From contig NZ_AZGF01000010.1 of the NCBI RefSeq assembly GCF_001434475.1, positions 204-64,203 of the forward strand: 64,000 bases of DNA, read 5' to 3'. The translations under genes and the position numbers were made by a program. Positions 26,129-34,242 of the stretch are shown one piece after another. The stretch's first letter is position 1; each line of letters opens with the position of its first letter. Origin of the DNA: Paucilactobacillus suebicus DSM 5007 = KCTC 3549 (lineage in GTDB: Bacteria; Bacillota; Bacilli; Lactobacillales; Lactobacillaceae). The notes under the pieces were generated by a model. It had not been told where the DNA came from, did no database searches, and saw only the letters and a program-made list of their open reading frames with translations.

Positions 26129-26599
26129 TTAATCAGAATTTTTTTCAAATTTATTGAGAAAATAGCCGTGATTTTGAATATCATTCTTTATATCAGCAAG
26201 TGTAAATTGGTGATAAAACTTTCGGTAATCTTTATCGGCAAGCGTAAACAAATCATTCAAGGTTTCTTTAATGTTATCAGCAATTTCGGTTGGATGAGTT
26301 TCTTCCATGACGTTAGACTTTCCCGTAATAAAGCGTGCGTAACTAATAGTTGGCGGAATTGTCAAATCGTACAGTTCGCCGACATTACATTCATCAAGTG
26401 ACTTTAACAATTGATAGCCACCATTTTTACCAACATTTCCTTTGACATATCCATTCTTATGAAGCAACGACAAAATGTTTCTAATCATCACAGAATTAAC
26501 ATCAAGTGACTCGGACAACTCACGACTGGAAATGCGCCGATCCCCCTGTTGGTCCAAATACAGCATACTATGTACGGCTACTGAAAAATCCAGTCGCAT
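26129..26599 (-). CDS. Rrf2-family transcriptional regulator without the cluster cysteines
   Basis: A 156-residue protein with the Rrf2 winged helix: MRLDFSVAVHSMLYLDQQGDRRISSRELSESLDVNSVMIRNILSLLHKNGYVKGNVGKNGGYQLLKSLDECNVGELYDL. The three Cys that hold an iron-sulfur cluster in IscR or NsrR are missing, as in the YwnA/CymR-like members, so it probably senses a small molecule or partner protein. It is divergent from the CNNM gene, with an AAGGAGG ribosome site. Confidence 0.85.
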   Translation of the reverse strand: MRLDFSVAVHSMLYLDQQGDRRISSRELSESLDVNSVMIRNILSLLHKNGYVKGNVGKNGGYQLLKSLDECNVGELYDLTIPPTISYARFITGKSNVMEETHPTEIADNIKETLNDLFTLADKDYRKFYHQFTLADIKNDIQNHGYFLNKFEKNSD

Positions 26600-26837
26600 G
26601 TGTTCATCCTCCTTGTTTCAAATCATATAACAACATTTTACACCATTATACGATATAAACGCTAATCTTAGCGTATCAAAATGTCGACATAGGGCAATCA
26701 GAAAAAATAATGTTTGGTAGGCCGAATTCGTTGGTACTACTTGCTTTTATCGCCGTTTACCTGTACCATTGTTCCAATTAATAGTATAATAGCTTTTGAA
26801 TATATGGTTACTTGACCCAAGAAATGAGGAATAGTTT
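26600..26837. promoter_or_regulatory. Divergent upstream region of the Rrf2 and CNNM genes
   Basis: About 240 nt with a TATAAT near 26783-26788 for the plus-strand gene and a GAGGAAT ribosome site before its TTG. No further structure beyond a loose TGGTAC/GTACCA inverted pair at about 26731-26766. Confidence 0.4.
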
Positions 26838-28220
26838 TTGGACAGCGGTCAGATAATAATCAATCTTGTGATTATTCTAATTACATTCTGCTTTGCAGCA
26901 TTCTTTGTTGCCGCAGAATTTGCACTTGTGCAGACACGGCTTACAGCTCTTGAAGAACGACAAGAGGAACGTGACAAGCCATCTACCAAGATAAACCGGG
27001 CCATCAAGATGGTCACTAATTTAAATGAATACCTTTCAACCACACAGGTTGGTGTTTCAGTCTGTGGTATTATTTTAGGTTGGATTGGTGAATCGTTCAT
27101 TGAATCACTGCTCTTTGATGTGCTGGATCTCAGTCATCTGCCAATCAGTTCCGGGGCACTGCACGGTATTGGTGCAATTCTTGGTGTGCTGATTCTAACG
27201 TACTTGGAAGTGGTATTTACTGAAATCGTTCCAAAGAACATTTCAATTGATATGCCACTTAAAGTTATGATGTTTGTAACCACACCATTGCATTGGTTCC
27301 ACATTATTTTCTATCCATTCGTTTGGTTGTTAAACGTTTCAGCCAGCGGAGTTGTTCGTCTAATTGGATTAAAACCGGCAGATGAAACTGATGAGGTTCT
27401 GTCGCAAGGTGAAATTCTAAGTCTATCGCGCAACGCCGTTGAGGGCGGTGAGCTTGAAAAAAACGATCTGTTGTACATGGAACGTGCCTTTGATCTTAAC
27501 GATAAAGTTGCCAAAGATGTCATGGTTGATAGAACGCAGTTAGTGGTCATCGATATCAAGGATAAGATTTCCGATGGGATCAGCGTGTATTTACAAGAGA
27601 AGTACAGTAGGCTTCCGGTCGTTGCAGATGGTGACAAGGATAAGATTCTTGGCTACGTCTTCAACTATGATCTAATCAGACAAGCTCGGATTGATTCAAA
27701 CGTTGCGATCAGCAAGGTCATAAGACATATTTCAACAACCCCCGAATCTACCCCAATTACTGAGGTGCTCCAACAAATGATTCGCAAACGTACGCCAATT
27801 GTTGTTGTTGTTGATGAATATGGCGGTACCAGCGGGATCGTTACAGATAAAGATATCTATGAAGAACTATTTGGTACTGTCCGTGACGAGATCGATGATG
27901 TCTCAGACGAAATCATCTTTAAACAAGATGATGGATCTTTCAAAGTAAGTGGTAAAACGACTACTTATGATTTTGAACGCTACTTCCAAGCTGACATTAA
28001 ATCGTTTGATAAGAACGAATCAGTTACCATTACCGGCTACGTAATCGATAACACTCCAACCATCCACGTTGGTGATGTCATCCATATCGATAATTTTGAT
28101 CTAGAAGTACTCGATTATGAAAATTCATACATCAATTGGTTTAAAGTCACTGAACATAAACCTGTTCAACCTGAAGAAACTAAAGATGATGAAGCAGCCG
28201 ATGAATCTGAATTAAATTAA
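26838..28220 (+). CDS. CNNM/CBS-domain membrane protein (HlyC/CorC family)
   Basis: A 460-residue protein starting with TTG (ribosome site GAGGAAT). Residues about 5-190 form the DUF21/CNNM membrane domain (FAAFFVAAEFALVQTRLTALEE, LNEYLSTTQVGVSVCGIILGWIGE, EVVFTEIVPKNIS). Two CBS domains follow (VMVDRTQLVVIDIKD..., YSRLPVVAD, RKRTPIVVVVDEYGGTSGIVTDKDIYEELFG), then a CorC-type transporter-associated domain. Such proteins are thought to move or sense Mg2+ or other divalent ions in the membrane. The older name haemolysin is misleading. Confidence 0.92.
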   Translation: MDSGQIIINLVIILITFCFAAFFVAAEFALVQTRLTALEERQEERDKPSTKINRAIKMVTNLNEYLSTTQVGVSVCGIILGWIGESFIESLLFDVLDLSHLPISSGALHGIGAILGVLILTYLEVVFTEIVPKNISIDMPLKVMMFVTTPLHWFHIIFYPFVWLLNVSASGVVRLIGLKPADETDEVLSQGEILSLSRNAVEGGELEKNDLLYMERAFDLNDKVAKDVMVDRTQLVVIDIKDKISDGISVYLQEKYSRLPVVADGDKDKILGYVFNYDLIRQARIDSNVAISKVIRHISTTPESTPITEVLQQMIRKRTPIVVVVDEYGGTSGIVTDKDIYEELFGTVRDEIDDVSDEIIFKQDDGSFKVSGKTTTYDFERYFQADIKSFDKNESVTITGYVIDNTPTIHVGDVIHIDNFDLEVLDYENSYINWFKVTEHKPVQPEETKDDEAADESELN

Positions 28221-28246
28221 AAATACATTGCGAATTTCTGAATTTT

Positions 28247-28284
28247 AAAGTAGCTTACGTGGTAAAATTAAGCTACTTTTTAAT
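28247..28284 (+). terminator. Intrinsic terminator after the CNNM gene
   Basis: AAAGTAGCTTA pairs with TAAGCTACTTT (11 bp) around an 11-nt loop and a T-rich tail follows. Confidence 0.88.
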
Positions 28285-28313
28285 TTTGTAAATATTCGTC
28301 CGGAGGAAATTTT

Positions 28314-28781
28314 ATGACTAAGATTAACGCTCTCTACATTTCAATTGAAGGTAACACACGATCATTTATCAACCGGCTTGCTGCATACGCAAGTCAGCAA
28401 CACGCAATCGACGATTCGTTGCCGTTAGTATCTTCAAAAGAGATCAGTGAACAAATAGACTTTGACGACGAACGCGAACCTTTTTTTGCATTTGTCCCAA
28501 CGTACCTTGATGGTGGTAATGGTATTGATTCAGGCGTCAAAGAACTAATGACCAACGTACTTGGAGAATATATCGCCTATCACAACAATGCACGCCAATG
28601 TGCCGGCGTAATTGGTAGTGGCAATCGTAACTTTAATGAACAATACTGTTTGACTGCCAAACGTTATGCACACCAATTTAACGCTCCATTTTTAGCTGAT
28701 TATGAACTACGTGGCACATCTGCTGATATTGAACGCATCTATAATTTACTTGCAAAACAGGTTGAACCAACAAAAGAGTAA
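28314..28781 (+). CDS. nrdI: NrdI-like flavodoxin
   Basis: A 155-residue flavoprotein. ALYISIEGNTRSFINRLAAY is the FMN phosphate loop, FVPTYLDGGNG and GVIGSGNRNFNEQYCLTAKRYAHQFNAPFLADYELRGT are the characteristic NrdI stretches. NrdI normally supplies oxidant to assemble the manganese cofactor of class Ib ribonucleotide reductase. Here nrdE, nrdF and nrdH are not adjacent; the next gene is a nitroreductase 19 nt downstream. It could be a second, stand-alone copy. Confidence 0.88.
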   Translation: MTKINALYISIEGNTRSFINRLAAYASQQHAIDDSLPLVSSKEISEQIDFDDEREPFFAFVPTYLDGGNGIDSGVKELMTNVLGEYIAYHNNARQCAGVIGSGNRNFNEQYCLTAKRYAHQFNAPFLADYELRGTSADIERIYNLLAKQVEPTKE

Positions 28782-28800
28782 CTAGAAAGAAGTACTTCCA

Positions 28801-29556
28801 TTGGCTAATAGTTCAACAATTGAGACACTTTTAAATCATCGCAGCATCAGAGATTTTACTGAACAGCAGTTAAGTGAACAACAGGTTGATCAATTACTAG
28901 ATGCAGCTCGACAAAGTTCATCATCAATGTTTATGCAGCAGTTCAGCATCATTAACGTATCCGATAGTGACATAAAAAAGAATTTAGTCGCAATCACCGG
29001 CCACCCGTATGCTGCTAATAATGGCCATTTGTTTATATTTGTTGCTGATCAGTACCGTAACTACTTGATTGGCCGTGAAAAAGGGCTCGACACCAAGTTA
29101 CTCGGTGAAACGGATCGTCTACTTGGTGGTGTATATGATGCAACTATTGCCGCACAATCCATTGTTACTGCGGCAGAAAGCATCGGACTCGGTGCAGTTT
29201 ACCTTGGCAGTATTTTAAATGATGCGGCTAAAGTTGTAGATATGCTTAATTTGCCTCGCCTAACTTTCCCACTATTTGCACTTGCCGTTGGTTATCCGGC
29301 TAACTCACCCGAGCTAAAACCCCGATTACCAAAATCACTAACAACTTTTAATGACCAATATAAAATACCAGATAATTTTGACGACATCCTCGATGATTAC
29401 GATAAAACACTGACAAATTACTACGCTACTAGAAGTACTAATAATCGCTCGGAAACTTTTCGTGAACAAATTGATCGTCATATTTTATCATCCCCAAAGA
29501 AACGAAGAGATTTGTATAAAGTATTACGATCTCAAGGCTTTTTGACGGAGGCTTAG
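28801..29556 (+). CDS. NfrA-type NADPH oxidoreductase/nitroreductase
   Basis: A 251-residue FMN enzyme of the nitroreductase superfamily, starting with TTG. LLNHRSIRDFTEQQLSEQQVDQLLDAARQSSSSMFMQQFSIINV holds the FMN-binding Arg-Ser; AAESIGLGAVYLGSILND and FALAVGYPAN complete the fold. Family members reduce nitro compounds, flavins or disulfides with NADPH. Likely cotranscribed with nrdI, which suggests that it could supply reduced flavin; this is inference. Confidence 0.88.
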   Translation: MANSSTIETLLNHRSIRDFTEQQLSEQQVDQLLDAARQSSSSMFMQQFSIINVSDSDIKKNLVAITGHPYAANNGHLFIFVADQYRNYLIGREKGLDTKLLGETDRLLGGVYDATIAAQSIVTAAESIGLGAVYLGSILNDAAKVVDMLNLPRLTFPLFALAVGYPANSPELKPRLPKSLTTFNDQYKIPDNFDDILDDYDKTLTNYYATRSTNNRSETFREQIDRHILSSPKKRRDLYKVLRSQGFLTEA

Positions 29557-29557
29557 A

Positions 29558-29600
29558 TACAAAAACAGAAACTGGAACTTTTCCGGTTTCTGTTTTTGTA
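29558..29600 (+). terminator. Intrinsic terminator after the nitroreductase gene
   Basis: A 19-bp stem with one G-T pair (29558-29576 with 29582-29600), 5-nt loop and terminal T-run; T-rich on both strands. Confidence 0.9.
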
Positions 29601-29628
29601 TGCTGATATTTTTTTATATCTATTTTTT

Positions 29629-29715
29629 TAACGTGTTCTAGCAGCACTGAGGCCTTGCACAAGGGAGTTTATTTGCTAAGCTTTTGCAATCAATTTTTAA
29701 CACCGGCTTTTAACT
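29629..29715 (-). repeat. Degenerate copy of the hairpin element
   Basis: AACGTGTTC, AGCACTGAGGCCTT and GCTAAGC...TGC.ATCAAT match copy G at 29733-29861 in order, but the complementary right arm is short and diverged (CACCGGCTTTTAAC). It stands 20 nt from copy G in the same orientation: an old tandem duplicate that has lost its pairing. Confidence 0.65.
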
Positions 29716-29732
29716 ATTTTGTTTCCCCTTTT

Positions 29733-29861
29733 GAAACGTGTTCCAGAAGCACTGAGGCCTTACATATAAGGACACAAGGAATATCAATCGCTAAGCCCCT
29801 GCGATCAATATTCCTTGTGTCCTTATATACCAGCCTCAACCCGTGCTTCTTACACACTCTG
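29733..29861 (-). repeat. Long structured hairpin element (copy G) at the SNF2 gene 3' end
   Basis: On the minus strand it starts AGAGTGTG two nt after the helicase stop and ends ACACGTTTC. Basal stem GTGTGTAAGAAGCAC with GTGCTTCTGGAACAC, GGGT bulge, middle stem TGAGGC/GCCTCA, upper stem of about 22 bp starting TATATAAGGACACAAGG, inner stem TCGC/GCGA. Confidence 0.9.
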
Positions 29862-29863
29862 AT

Positions 29864-32800
29864 TTAGTCTATTCCCAAAATTAATCTTATCTCTACATTG
29901 GTCAATGATCCCTTATTTTGTGTACCACTTAGTACTTGATCCACAAAGTTTCTTTTTTGTTCCTGTAACTTATAAATTTGTTCTTCAATCGTGCCCTTCG
30001 TAATCAATCGGTACACTTCAACCTTGTTCTTTTGTCCAATTCTGTGGGCCCTGGCAGTTGCCTGGTCTTCAACTGCTGGGTTCCACCATAGATCAACTAA
30101 GATAACTAGATCGGCTCCCGTTAAATTCAATCCTGTGCCACCGGCTTTCAAGGATATTAGAAAAATATTCTTATCACCGTTGTTAAATGAATCAACCATG
30201 GTTAATCTATCTTTTGGCTTCGTATCACCTTTTAGTACATACGCAGACAAACCATTTTGCTGCAACTCGTCTTCGATTACGCTGAGCATACTTGTAAACT
30301 GAGAAAAAATCAAAATGTGACGACTACTATCAACCGCTTGTCGAATAACTTCATTCAGTTGATCTAACTTTCCGGAATCACCCTTATAGTCGTCTAAATA
30401 CAACGCTGGAGTGTCGCAAATTTGGCGCAGTCTTGTTAAACCAGCCAGAATTTCAATTTTATTCTTAACCAGACCATCATTAGACAATCCTCGGACTTTA
30501 ACCTGCATTTGTTGAAGTTGTGCTAGGTAAACAGTCTTTTGTTCTTTTGTCATTTCATTCGTTAAATTAGATTCAACTTTAGGGGGCAGATCTTTCAAAA
30601 CAGTCGCCTTTTCGCGACGCAAAATAAATGGCTTAACCCTCACTGCAATCTCTTGTGGAGTTAATTTTTTAAATTCCTTTTTATTTGGTAGTAATCCAGG
30701 CATAACTAAGGTGAAAATTGACCATAGCTCTTCTGCTCGGTTTTCAATTGGCGTCCCTGACAAAGCAAAAGTATTACGAGGTGTCAGTTTTCTTAGACTT
30801 TGATTAGTCTTACTGTTACCATTTTTAACATACTGCGCCTCATCAAGAATCATATAATTTAATGGCAACTTCTGATAAAGATCATTGTCTAACCTGGCAC
30901 TATTATAACTGGTAATAAATACAGACGACTTGCTCGTTTTAATTAACTCACGGCGGTTGCCTTTCGATCCATCAATTACCTGCACATCTATGTCTGGTGC
31001 GAATTTATGAAACTCCTCTTGCCAGTTATAGATTAATGATGCCGGAGAAATAATCAAATCAATTCTATCGTCACTCAAATGATTATTTAAAAAAGCAATC
31101 GCTTGAATTGTTTTTCCAAGTCCCATTTCATCGGCTAAAATACCGCCAAATTGATGAGAGTCCAGCATTTCTAGCCATTTTATGCCAAGTGTTTGATATG
31201 AACGAAGAGTCGCATTGACTGGCCTTTCATCACTAATATCAAATTGTTCGGGGTGTGACAAGTCCTGGGCAATTTGTTTAAATTGTTGATCAAATTGCGC
31301 TGTTTCACCAAGTTCAGCTTGAACGGCCAATGCTTGCGAAGCTGGCATTTGAACTGATCCATGACTAATTGATCCATGATTTCTAATTTTAGCAAGGACA
31401 CTACTTACCTTGCGTAACTTGTCATCAACAATCAGTAATTTACCATCACTACGTTGAACATAAGGCCGCTGATTATCAAGCTGAGACAGCACACTATCTA
31501 TTTCTTCACCATCAATACCATTAAATGAAAAGTTTACCGACAGTAATCCACTATTCGCTGTAACTTCAATCTCTGGTTCAACGTCATCCCCAAACTGAAT
31601 CAAATCATCTAGTTCATCGGAAATAGTGACAACACCATTTTGTCTCATGTTTGGCAGTTCAGCTGTAAAAAATTGGTACAGCATCGATGAATCAGAAAAA
31701 TCTTTAACCCAATCGTGGCTACGTTTATGGAAGCCCAAGCTTTGCAAATACTCCAATGATTGGTGTTCCTGATCACTATTGCGTTTCACACTTTCCAGTG
31801 AGTCAACGTTATAGCTTTCAATTAATTGGCCGTCGTATTCATAATCCATCGTCAGAAGTAATGAATCCCCGTCACGATTGATATCAAAATGCGGTGTCAT
31901 TGTGCTGGCCGATAGTTCATCGGGCATATCTACAATGCCAATTTGCTTAAAGTAAGCAATGAATTGAAGAAGTTGACTGGCATCACTGCTATTAAAATGT
32001 AGTTTTGCATCAGGTATCCGGTACTTATCAACAAAGCGTGTGCTGCCCGCAAACATCCTGTAACTATTAATAATATTATTAAAGACAGTAAATTCAGTTG
32101 GCGTCATCTGGTAAAATACATTATTAAAAATCATCAAGTGGTCACTAGCAATTAATTCGTCAAATTCAGTGACTAAAGTCACGTCAAATCCATCCACAGC
32201 TTTTTTTACGTGTAGTTCAATTAACCCGTCGTCAACATTAAAAGTTTGAAATTCAATGTTTGAAAATTCATCACCATAACCATTCGTTTTGTAGATAAAA
32301 TGGTCAAACTGATCAACAATCTCTTTAAGGTCATTGATGTCACCAGGATTCAACATTTTTGATTTCTTTTCTTCACTTGTCTCGGAAAATCTGCTTTCTG
32401 CGCCAACTGATTGCACTGACAGGATATTCATTAACTTTTGTTCTGCCGCGGGAAAATCACTTTTTCTTAGACTGAAAGTGTTTTTGTTACTAGTTTGATA
32501 GGTGGACTCTTCTTGATATGCATTAATAAATTCATCAATATTTTTAATAACATAAAATTTTGGGTTCGATGATGAAGCCAGCCTTAACCTAATAAAAAAG
32601 CGATCATCAATTGAATTCCAAGGCGTAGCAACTGATAAAGTCACTTCTAATGATAAATGATCGTTAGTCACATCATTTATAGATGAAAAATAATGTTGTT
32701 TTGGCATTTGTAGTTCATCTAAGAATTCTTGGCCCGTACTTTTCTTTTCTTTTAACTTGGGAAATACATCAAAAGTTCGCTTAAGCGACGCAAAATCGGT

Positions 32801-33283
32801 TGCCTGGGAAGTTGCCTTCTCATCAAGATGCTCGCTAAAATACTGATCCCAAGTGTCTGGATCAGCTCTTAATCGGTTATATTCAGACTTATCTGTATAA
32901 ATCATTCGTGCTGCTAAAGGATTGTCGTTTAAACGCTGCTCGAACTCTTTACTTAATTGCAGATAATTGTCCGGAAATTTATCCGGAAAATCATCATCGT
33001 AATCCCAATCATTAAATAGCTGTTCAAGTGGGCGTCCTTGAGATTGCAGTAATTTAATTACTGCGGCTATATGCTTACAATATCCGTGGTCTGGAAAATA
33101 TGGACACTCACAAAAATTATCTTCCAAACTTACTCCAACAGTCACACCGTAGGGATGAGTACCGTATACCGTTGATTCCACTTCTTTTTGTTTGTTATTT
33201 ATATAATCAATTTCAACTGAACCACGCTCAGCAATTTTTCTGCCGCGGGTCCATATAATGCTTGGCATCGTTATTTTCGCCAT
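29864..33283 (-). CDS. SWIM zinc-finger SNF2-family helicase
   Basis: An 1139-residue protein. A SWIM zinc finger sits near residues 57-75 (CECPYFPDHGYCKHI, CxC and CxH). The C-terminal half is a SNF2 motor: FGGILADEMGLGKTIQAIAFL (Walker A), DLIISPASLIYNWQEEF, MILDEAQYVKN (DEAQ box), ALSGTPIENRAEELWSIF, ILIFSQFTSML, LISLKAGGTGLNLTGADLVILVDLWWNPAVEDQATARAHRIGQ and VYRLITKGTIEEQI. The middle is a low-identity bacterial SNF2-associated region. Such proteins remodel DNA-protein complexes; the exact role is unknown. A GAGGGG ribosome site precedes the ATG. Confidence 0.94.
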   Translation of the reverse strand: MAKITMPSIIWTRGRKIAERGSVEIDYINNKQKEVESTVYGTHPYGVTVGVSLEDNFCECPYFPDHGYCKHIAAVIKLLQSQGRPLEQLFNDWDYDDDFPDKFPDNYLQLSKEFEQRLNDNPLAARMIYTDKSEYNRLRADPDTWDQYFSEHLDEKATSQATDFASLKRTFDVFPKLKEKKSTGQEFLDELQMPKQHYFSSINDVTNDHLSLEVTLSVATPWNSIDDRFFIRLRLASSSNPKFYVIKNIDEFINAYQEESTYQTSNKNTFSLRKSDFPAAEQKLMNILSVQSVGAESRFSETSEEKKSKMLNPGDINDLKEIVDQFDHFIYKTNGYGDEFSNIEFQTFNVDDGLIELHVKKAVDGFDVTLVTEFDELIASDHLMIFNNVFYQMTPTEFTVFNNIINSYRMFAGSTRFVDKYRIPDAKLHFNSSDASQLLQFIAYFKQIGIVDMPDELSASTMTPHFDINRDGDSLLLTMDYEYDGQLIESYNVDSLESVKRNSDQEHQSLEYLQSLGFHKRSHDWVKDFSDSSMLYQFFTAELPNMRQNGVVTISDELDDLIQFGDDVEPEIEVTANSGLLSVNFSFNGIDGEEIDSVLSQLDNQRPYVQRSDGKLLIVDDKLRKVSSVLAKIRNHGSISHGSVQMPASQALAVQAELGETAQFDQQFKQIAQDLSHPEQFDISDERPVNATLRSYQTLGIKWLEMLDSHQFGGILADEMGLGKTIQAIAFLNNHLSDDRIDLIISPASLIYNWQEEFHKFAPDIDVQVIDGSKGNRRELIKTSKSSVFITSYNSARLDNDLYQKLPLNYMILDEAQYVKNGNSKTNQSLRKLTPRNTFALSGTPIENRAEELWSIFTLVMPGLLPNKKEFKKLTPQEIAVRVKPFILRREKATVLKDLPPKVESNLTNEMTKEQKTVYLAQLQQMQVKVRGLSNDGLVKNKIEILAGLTRLRQICDTPALYLDDYKGDSGKLDQLNEVIRQAVDSSRHILIFSQFTSMLSVIEDELQQNGLSAYVLKGDTKPKDRLTMVDSFNNGDKNIFLISLKAGGTGLNLTGADLVILVDLWWNPAVEDQATARAHRIGQKNKVEVYRLITKGTIEEQIYKLQEQKRNFVDQVLSGTQNKGSLTNVEIRLILGID

Positions 33284-33456
33284 ATTTACCCCTCAATTAA
33301 CACCTAAAACGTTCGTTTGATAATTTTACAATAATTGCGAGATTGTGCAATGGAAAAGTTTGGGTTTTCTATCTTTTATTTTAACTAACATCTACAACTG
33401 AAGCACTTCTTGCAAGATAATATTTTCCGAATAAGTTTGAATATAATTAAAGCTTT

Positions 33457-33515
33457 TCATTATATAAAGCAACCAGACGCCCGCCTGTTTGGGATTGATC
33501 CACTTTCTATTCTTT
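33457..33515 (-). repeat. Degenerate copy of the hairpin element
   Basis: A 22-nt run starting TCATTATATAAAGC and ending ACCAGAC is identical to the left upper arm of copy H at 33547-33568, 90 nt away. The opposite arm here is destroyed (CCTGTTTGGGATTGATCC). Confidence 0.7.
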
Positions 33516-33522
33516 ATAGATT

Positions 33523-33642
33523 AAACGTGAAAAAAACAGCAGTGTCTCATTATATAAAGCAACCAGACAGATATTCCAAGTTCGGGAATATCTGTCTGGT
33601 TGCTTTATATAACAGACACTGAACGCTGTTTTTTTCACTCTA
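33523..33642 (-). repeat. Long structured hairpin element (copy H)
   Basis: On the minus strand it starts TAGAGTG and ends CACGTTTAA. Basal stem of about 13 bp (GTGAAAAAAACAGC with GCTGTTTTTTTCAC, sharing ends), middle stem CAGTGTC/GACACTG, and a fully paired upper stem of about 27 bp starting TATATAAAGCAACC. It lies just beyond the terminator of the 19-codon unit. Confidence 0.9.
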
Positions 33643-33647
33643 TGTAT

Positions 33648-33676
33648 ATAAAAAGCCGGCATCATCATTTGCCGGC
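33648..33676 (-). terminator. Intrinsic terminator of the small-peptide unit
   Basis: GCCGGC (33671-33676) pairs with GCCGGC (33655-33660) around a 10-nt loop; TTTTTATA follows on the minus strand. Confidence 0.88.
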
Positions 33677-33690
33677 CTTCCTTAAACACA

Positions 33691-33750
33691 TCAGTAATTT
33701 TCACCGTTATTCACGGATGCTGATGCCTTAAGTTGTATTCCATTTGTCAA
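33691..33750 (-). CDS. Candidate 19-residue small protein with a perfect Shine-Dalgarno
   Basis: TTG at 33750 reads MTNGIQLKASASVNNGENY and stops at TGA (33691-33693). Nine nt before the start lies AAAGGAGGTGAT, an extended match to the 16S rRNA 3' end, far stronger than those of neighbouring genes. The ORF has its own promoter (33781-33809) and terminator (33648-33676), so the whole unit is about 125 nt. No signal peptide or membrane segment is seen. It could also be a regulatory RNA in which the ribosome site has another role. Confidence 0.5.
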   Translation of the reverse strand: MTNGIQLKASASVNNGENY

Positions 33751-33780
33751 AAGACATCACCTCCTTTGTTTGATGGTTAG

Positions 33781-33809
33781 AATATATCACCAAGTTGGAT
33801 GAAAATCAA
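33781..33809 (-). promoter_or_regulatory. Promoter of the small-peptide unit
   Basis: -35 TTGATT (33804-33809) and -10 TATATT (33781-33786) with a 17-bp spacer on the minus strand; expected start near 33774. Confidence 0.7.
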
Positions 33810-33822
33810 TTAATTGCAATCT

Positions 33823-34170
33823 TTATTTTAGAAAATCTTCTCTTTGTGGCGTAAAACTATCTAATAACTGACTATCGTCTTCCAACGGAATACACCCATG
33901 ATAAACATTTGATGGAAAATAGATGCTATCTCCTTGATGTACTTCTTGTACATCTGGCCCATTTTCACCGCGAATTTCAAACTTAAATGATCCTTTTAAA
34001 ACATACGTTGTCTGTTCATGAACATGGTTATGAACTGGAATTTCATCATTCGGTGTTGCGTGTTTAAAAAACACCTTAACATTCATCAGTTTGCCTTCGT
34101 GAGCTAGTACCTCACGATATGAATTGTCATCAATTGTTTGAATCTTTAATTGATCCTGTTTGAAAAACAT
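33823..34170 (-). CDS. Small cupin-fold protein
   Basis: A 115-residue single-domain cupin. The metal-binding motif is visible as IPVHNHVHEQTTYVLKGSFKFEI (two His, one Glu-like Gln position) and the second cupin strand as GDSIYFPSNVYHGCIPLEDDSQLLDSFTPQREDF with its His. Such proteins bind or isomerise small organic molecules, often sugars; the substrate is unknown. It follows gnd, but a terminator separates them. Confidence 0.85.
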   Translation of the reverse strand: MFFKQDQLKIQTIDDNSYREVLAHEGKLMNVKVFFKHATPNDEIPVHNHVHEQTTYVLKGSFKFEIRGENGPDVQEVHQGDSIYFPSNVYHGCIPLEDDSQLLDSFTPQREDFLK

Positions 34171-34192
34171 TGTCTTCCATCCTTTCTATATT

Positions 34193-34227
34193 AAAAGAGT
34201 CCGGTCACCCTTTTGGGTTCCGAACTC
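34193..34227 (-). terminator. Intrinsic terminator after gnd
   Basis: On the minus strand GAGTTCGG...CCGGACTC with an inner CCC/GGG pair and an AAAA loop forms an interrupted stem followed by TTTTAA. It lies between gnd and the cupin gene. Confidence 0.75.
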
Positions 34228-34242
34228 GATTTGAATTATTAA

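Noticed and set aside
8205-33642. Insertion sequences or ordinary intrinsic terminators as explanation for the long hairpins
   Set aside because: No transposase frame and no clear target-site duplications. The stems lack the T-run and short loop of intrinsic terminators, and one copy lies upstream of a promoter. A non-autonomous mobile element remains possible.
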